Source: an uncultured Erysipelotrichaceae bacterium (GTDB lineage Bacteria; Bacillota_I; Bacilli_A; RF39; UBA660). Taken from it: a stretch of DNA of 14,292 nucleotides. Numbering within the stretch: position 1 is the first letter of the stretch; each line of letters opens with the position of its first letter. Shown in pieces: positions 12,799-14,292 of this stretch. The stretch covers positions 1-14,292 of the forward strand of contig CADCRC010000074.1 of the NCBI GenBank assembly GCA_902803795.1, written 5' to 3'. The notes beneath the pieces were generated by a model that saw only the letters and a list, made by a program, of their open reading frames with translations, made no database searches and was not told where the DNA came from. A program made the translations under genes and the position numbers.

Positions 12799-14292
12799 TT
12801 ATAATCCTCCACCTCTACCAAATGAATCTAATTCATCATTAGTAACAGTAACATTTATTCTCATTCTACGATTACCACACACAAATAAAGCCTCACCCTG
12901 AGAATATCTCTTTATTGATTCCTTCTCACTTTCATTTAAATCAACAAGTTGAGACAAATCTTCAACTGCTTGTTTTCTTAATCCCATAACAAGATAGTAA
13001 GAAGAATTATCAAATATAGCCTTACCTTCAGTAATAACAGCCGGATCAGAAAAATCTGAAGGTTGTTGCGTAATAATAATTGTACCAGTATTGTATTTTC
13101 TAGCACGTCTCTGAACCTGAGCTAAAAACTCAGCACCAAGCCTATTATTAGAGCCAAGTAAAACATGTGCCTCATCAACCATCAATACCGTATCAACACT
13201 ATAATCTAAACATAATCCCCAAGCATATTTTAATACATTAAAGAATAACGCATTTTTAATTGTAGTATCTGAATTCATTAATTCTTTAATATTAAATACC
13301 ATAAAATCACTATCTTTAGATAATGTAGTATGTCCATCAAAATAAAATCTTAATTCTTTAGTAATTGGTCTTACTTTTAATTCTAATCTTTCTAAAATAT
13401 CTCTTTCCTGAGTATGATCAGTAATAGACAATAATCTACCTTTTATAGTTGCATAAACATCAGAAAATGTAGGATAATCTTGGGATGTAAAATTAGAAAA
13501 ATCAGTTTCAAAATCAATACCAAATCTCTTATATGTATCTTGAACAACTTCAGAAAACATAGTTAAAACATCCTCTTCTATAGAAGGATCATAATATTTC
13601 ATAAATGCTTTTAAAAACTGCAATGTACGAGTAAGAACAGTATAACCTAATCCCTGTCTTATTTCATCTTCATCTGAATCTATTACAATTTCAAGTGGAT
13701 TAATTAAGCCAAAACTACCACCTTTACCAATATCAATTGTGTCTCCACCAAAAGCATTAGTAATATCTCTAAACTCATCTTCTGGATCTATTATAACAAT
13801 TTGACAACCATTTCTAATATGACTTCTTAAAAGAAGTTTAGCAGCAGTAGATTTACCAGAACCAGAAGTACCAAGAACAATCATATTTGCATTATTTCTA
13901 TTATTTTCTTTACGAATTTTATATAAAAACTGATTAAATAAAATTACACCACCAGAAAAATCAACACCAAGTAAAGTAGATAAACCAGGATCTTTTAAAC
14001 TATCAAAAATAAATGGATACATCGCAGCTATAGTAACTGACGGAATAGGAGTACCTATCCTATCTTCAATATCTTGTGAAGGAAAAATAGGAAGAATAGA
14101 TTTTAATGCCTTTTCTTGTTCAAACCTCAATGAAACCGCACGAAGCTCCATAGCATCTAAATAGTTTTTAACATTTACTTTCTTCATTTCAAGTTCTTCT
14201 TTAGTATCAGCAGTAATCATAATATGCATTTGAAAATCAAATACACGAGCCTGACTTGAAGCAACCATAGAAGTAAAATATTCTAAACTTTC
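12799..14292 (-). CDS. VirB4/TraE-family type IV secretion ATPase, N-terminus missing at window edge
   Basis: The cytoplasmic motor of type IV secretion systems. The frame stays open to the right edge, with eight more codons before the first visible ATG (14266-14268), so this is the last 497 residues of a longer protein; complete homologues are usually 600-800 aa. Counting from the edge, Walker A is GTSGSGKS (141-148), followed by VIIDPEDEF, where VirB4 proteins keep a conserved acidic motif. Walker B is VLMVDEAH (369-376), and TQQPSDF (408-414) is the conserved Gln motif. An arginine-finger-type stretch, VQRRARKYN, lies between them. The C-terminus ends in Gly residues. It is the most upstream gene visible and very likely part of a cluster continuing to the right, where VirB6-, VirB8- or relaxase-like genes could be sought. 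Confidence 0.95.
   Translation of the reverse strand, partial: ESLEYFTSMVASSQARVFDFQMHIMITADTKEELEMKKVNVKNYLDAMELRAVSLRFEQEKALKSILPIFPSQDIEDRIGTPIPSVTIAAMYPFIFDSLKDPGLSTLLGVDFSGGVILFNQFLYKIRKENNRNNANMIVLGTSGSGKSTAAKLLLRSHIRNGCQIVIIDPEDEFRDITNAFGGDTIDIGKGGSFGLINPLEIVIDSDEDEIRQGLGYTVLTRTLQFLKAFMKYYDPSIEEDVLTMFSEVVQDTYKRFGIDFETDFSNFTSQDYPTFSDVYATIKGRLLSITDHTQERDILERLELKVRPITKELRFYFDGHTTLSKDSDFMVFNIKELMNSDTTIKNALFFNVLKYAWGLCLDYSVDTVLMVDEAHVLLGSNNRLGAEFLAQVQRRARKYNTGTIIITQQPSDFSDPAVITEGKAIFDNSSYYLVMGLRKQAVEDLSQLVDLNESEKESIKRYSQGEALFVCGNRRMRINVTVTNDELDSFGRGGGL

Noticed and set aside
12799..12812. TATAAT over the VirB4 stop codon as a promoter
   Set aside because: No acceptable -35 at 16-18 nt; TATAAT-like strings are common at this base composition.
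3291..14292. Calling the block a conjugative element
   Set aside because: No relaxase, origin of transfer, integrase, direct-repeat ends or tRNA target is visible in the window; only the two ATPases support it.

Overview
The window is AT-rich (roughly a quarter G+C by eye). Every gene I can support lies on the minus strand, so transcription runs from the right edge to the left. Recognisable Shine-Dalgarno sites, TTGACA/TATAAT promoters, a CIRCE heat-shock operator, a Gram-positive sortase and a Cna-B/SpaA surface protein point to a low-GC Bacillota bacterium, for example a Bacilli, Erysipelotrichales or RF39-type lineage. I cannot name a species. All reading frames stay open with TGA as stop, and the Trp codons I checked are TGG. 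It therefore uses the standard bacterial code, not the Mycoplasma code.

Right-hand block (14292 down to 3291), read in transcription order: a VirB4/TraE-type ATPase cut by the window edge; an Asn-rich single-pass membrane protein of unknown function; a VirD4/TraG coupling-protein ATPase with a long acidic tail; a single-pass protein with a cysteine-containing extracytoplasmic domain; a large surface adhesin (predicted thioester domain, two Cna-B/SpaA domains, VPDTA sorting signal); a sortase overlapping the adhesin gene by 41 nt; and a multi-pass membrane protein with a roughly 550-residue Asp/Glu/Asn/Ile-rich tail. Spacing is tight (overlaps to 57 nt). There are probable internal promoters before the coupling protein and before the adhesin, and a probable terminator at the far end. 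This looks like one surface apparatus: two type IV secretion-type motor ATPases combined with a sortase-anchored adhesin and several membrane proteins with low-complexity cytoplasmic tails. No relaxase, origin of transfer, integrase or VirB6/VirB8-like gene is visible, so whether it transfers DNA is undecided. The missing parts may lie beyond the right edge.

Middle block (3260 to 1233): htpG as a single-gene unit, with a near-consensus CIRCE operator over its promoter and a good rho-independent terminator.

Left block (1207 to 27): two unrecognised genes in a small operon. It is driven by a perfect TTGACA-17-TATAAT promoter whose -35 box sits inside a 13-bp inverted repeat. The first gene starts at a GTG, and the two coding regions overlap by 10 nt. 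I saw no tRNA, rRNA, CRISPR array, insertion sequence or plus-strand gene.
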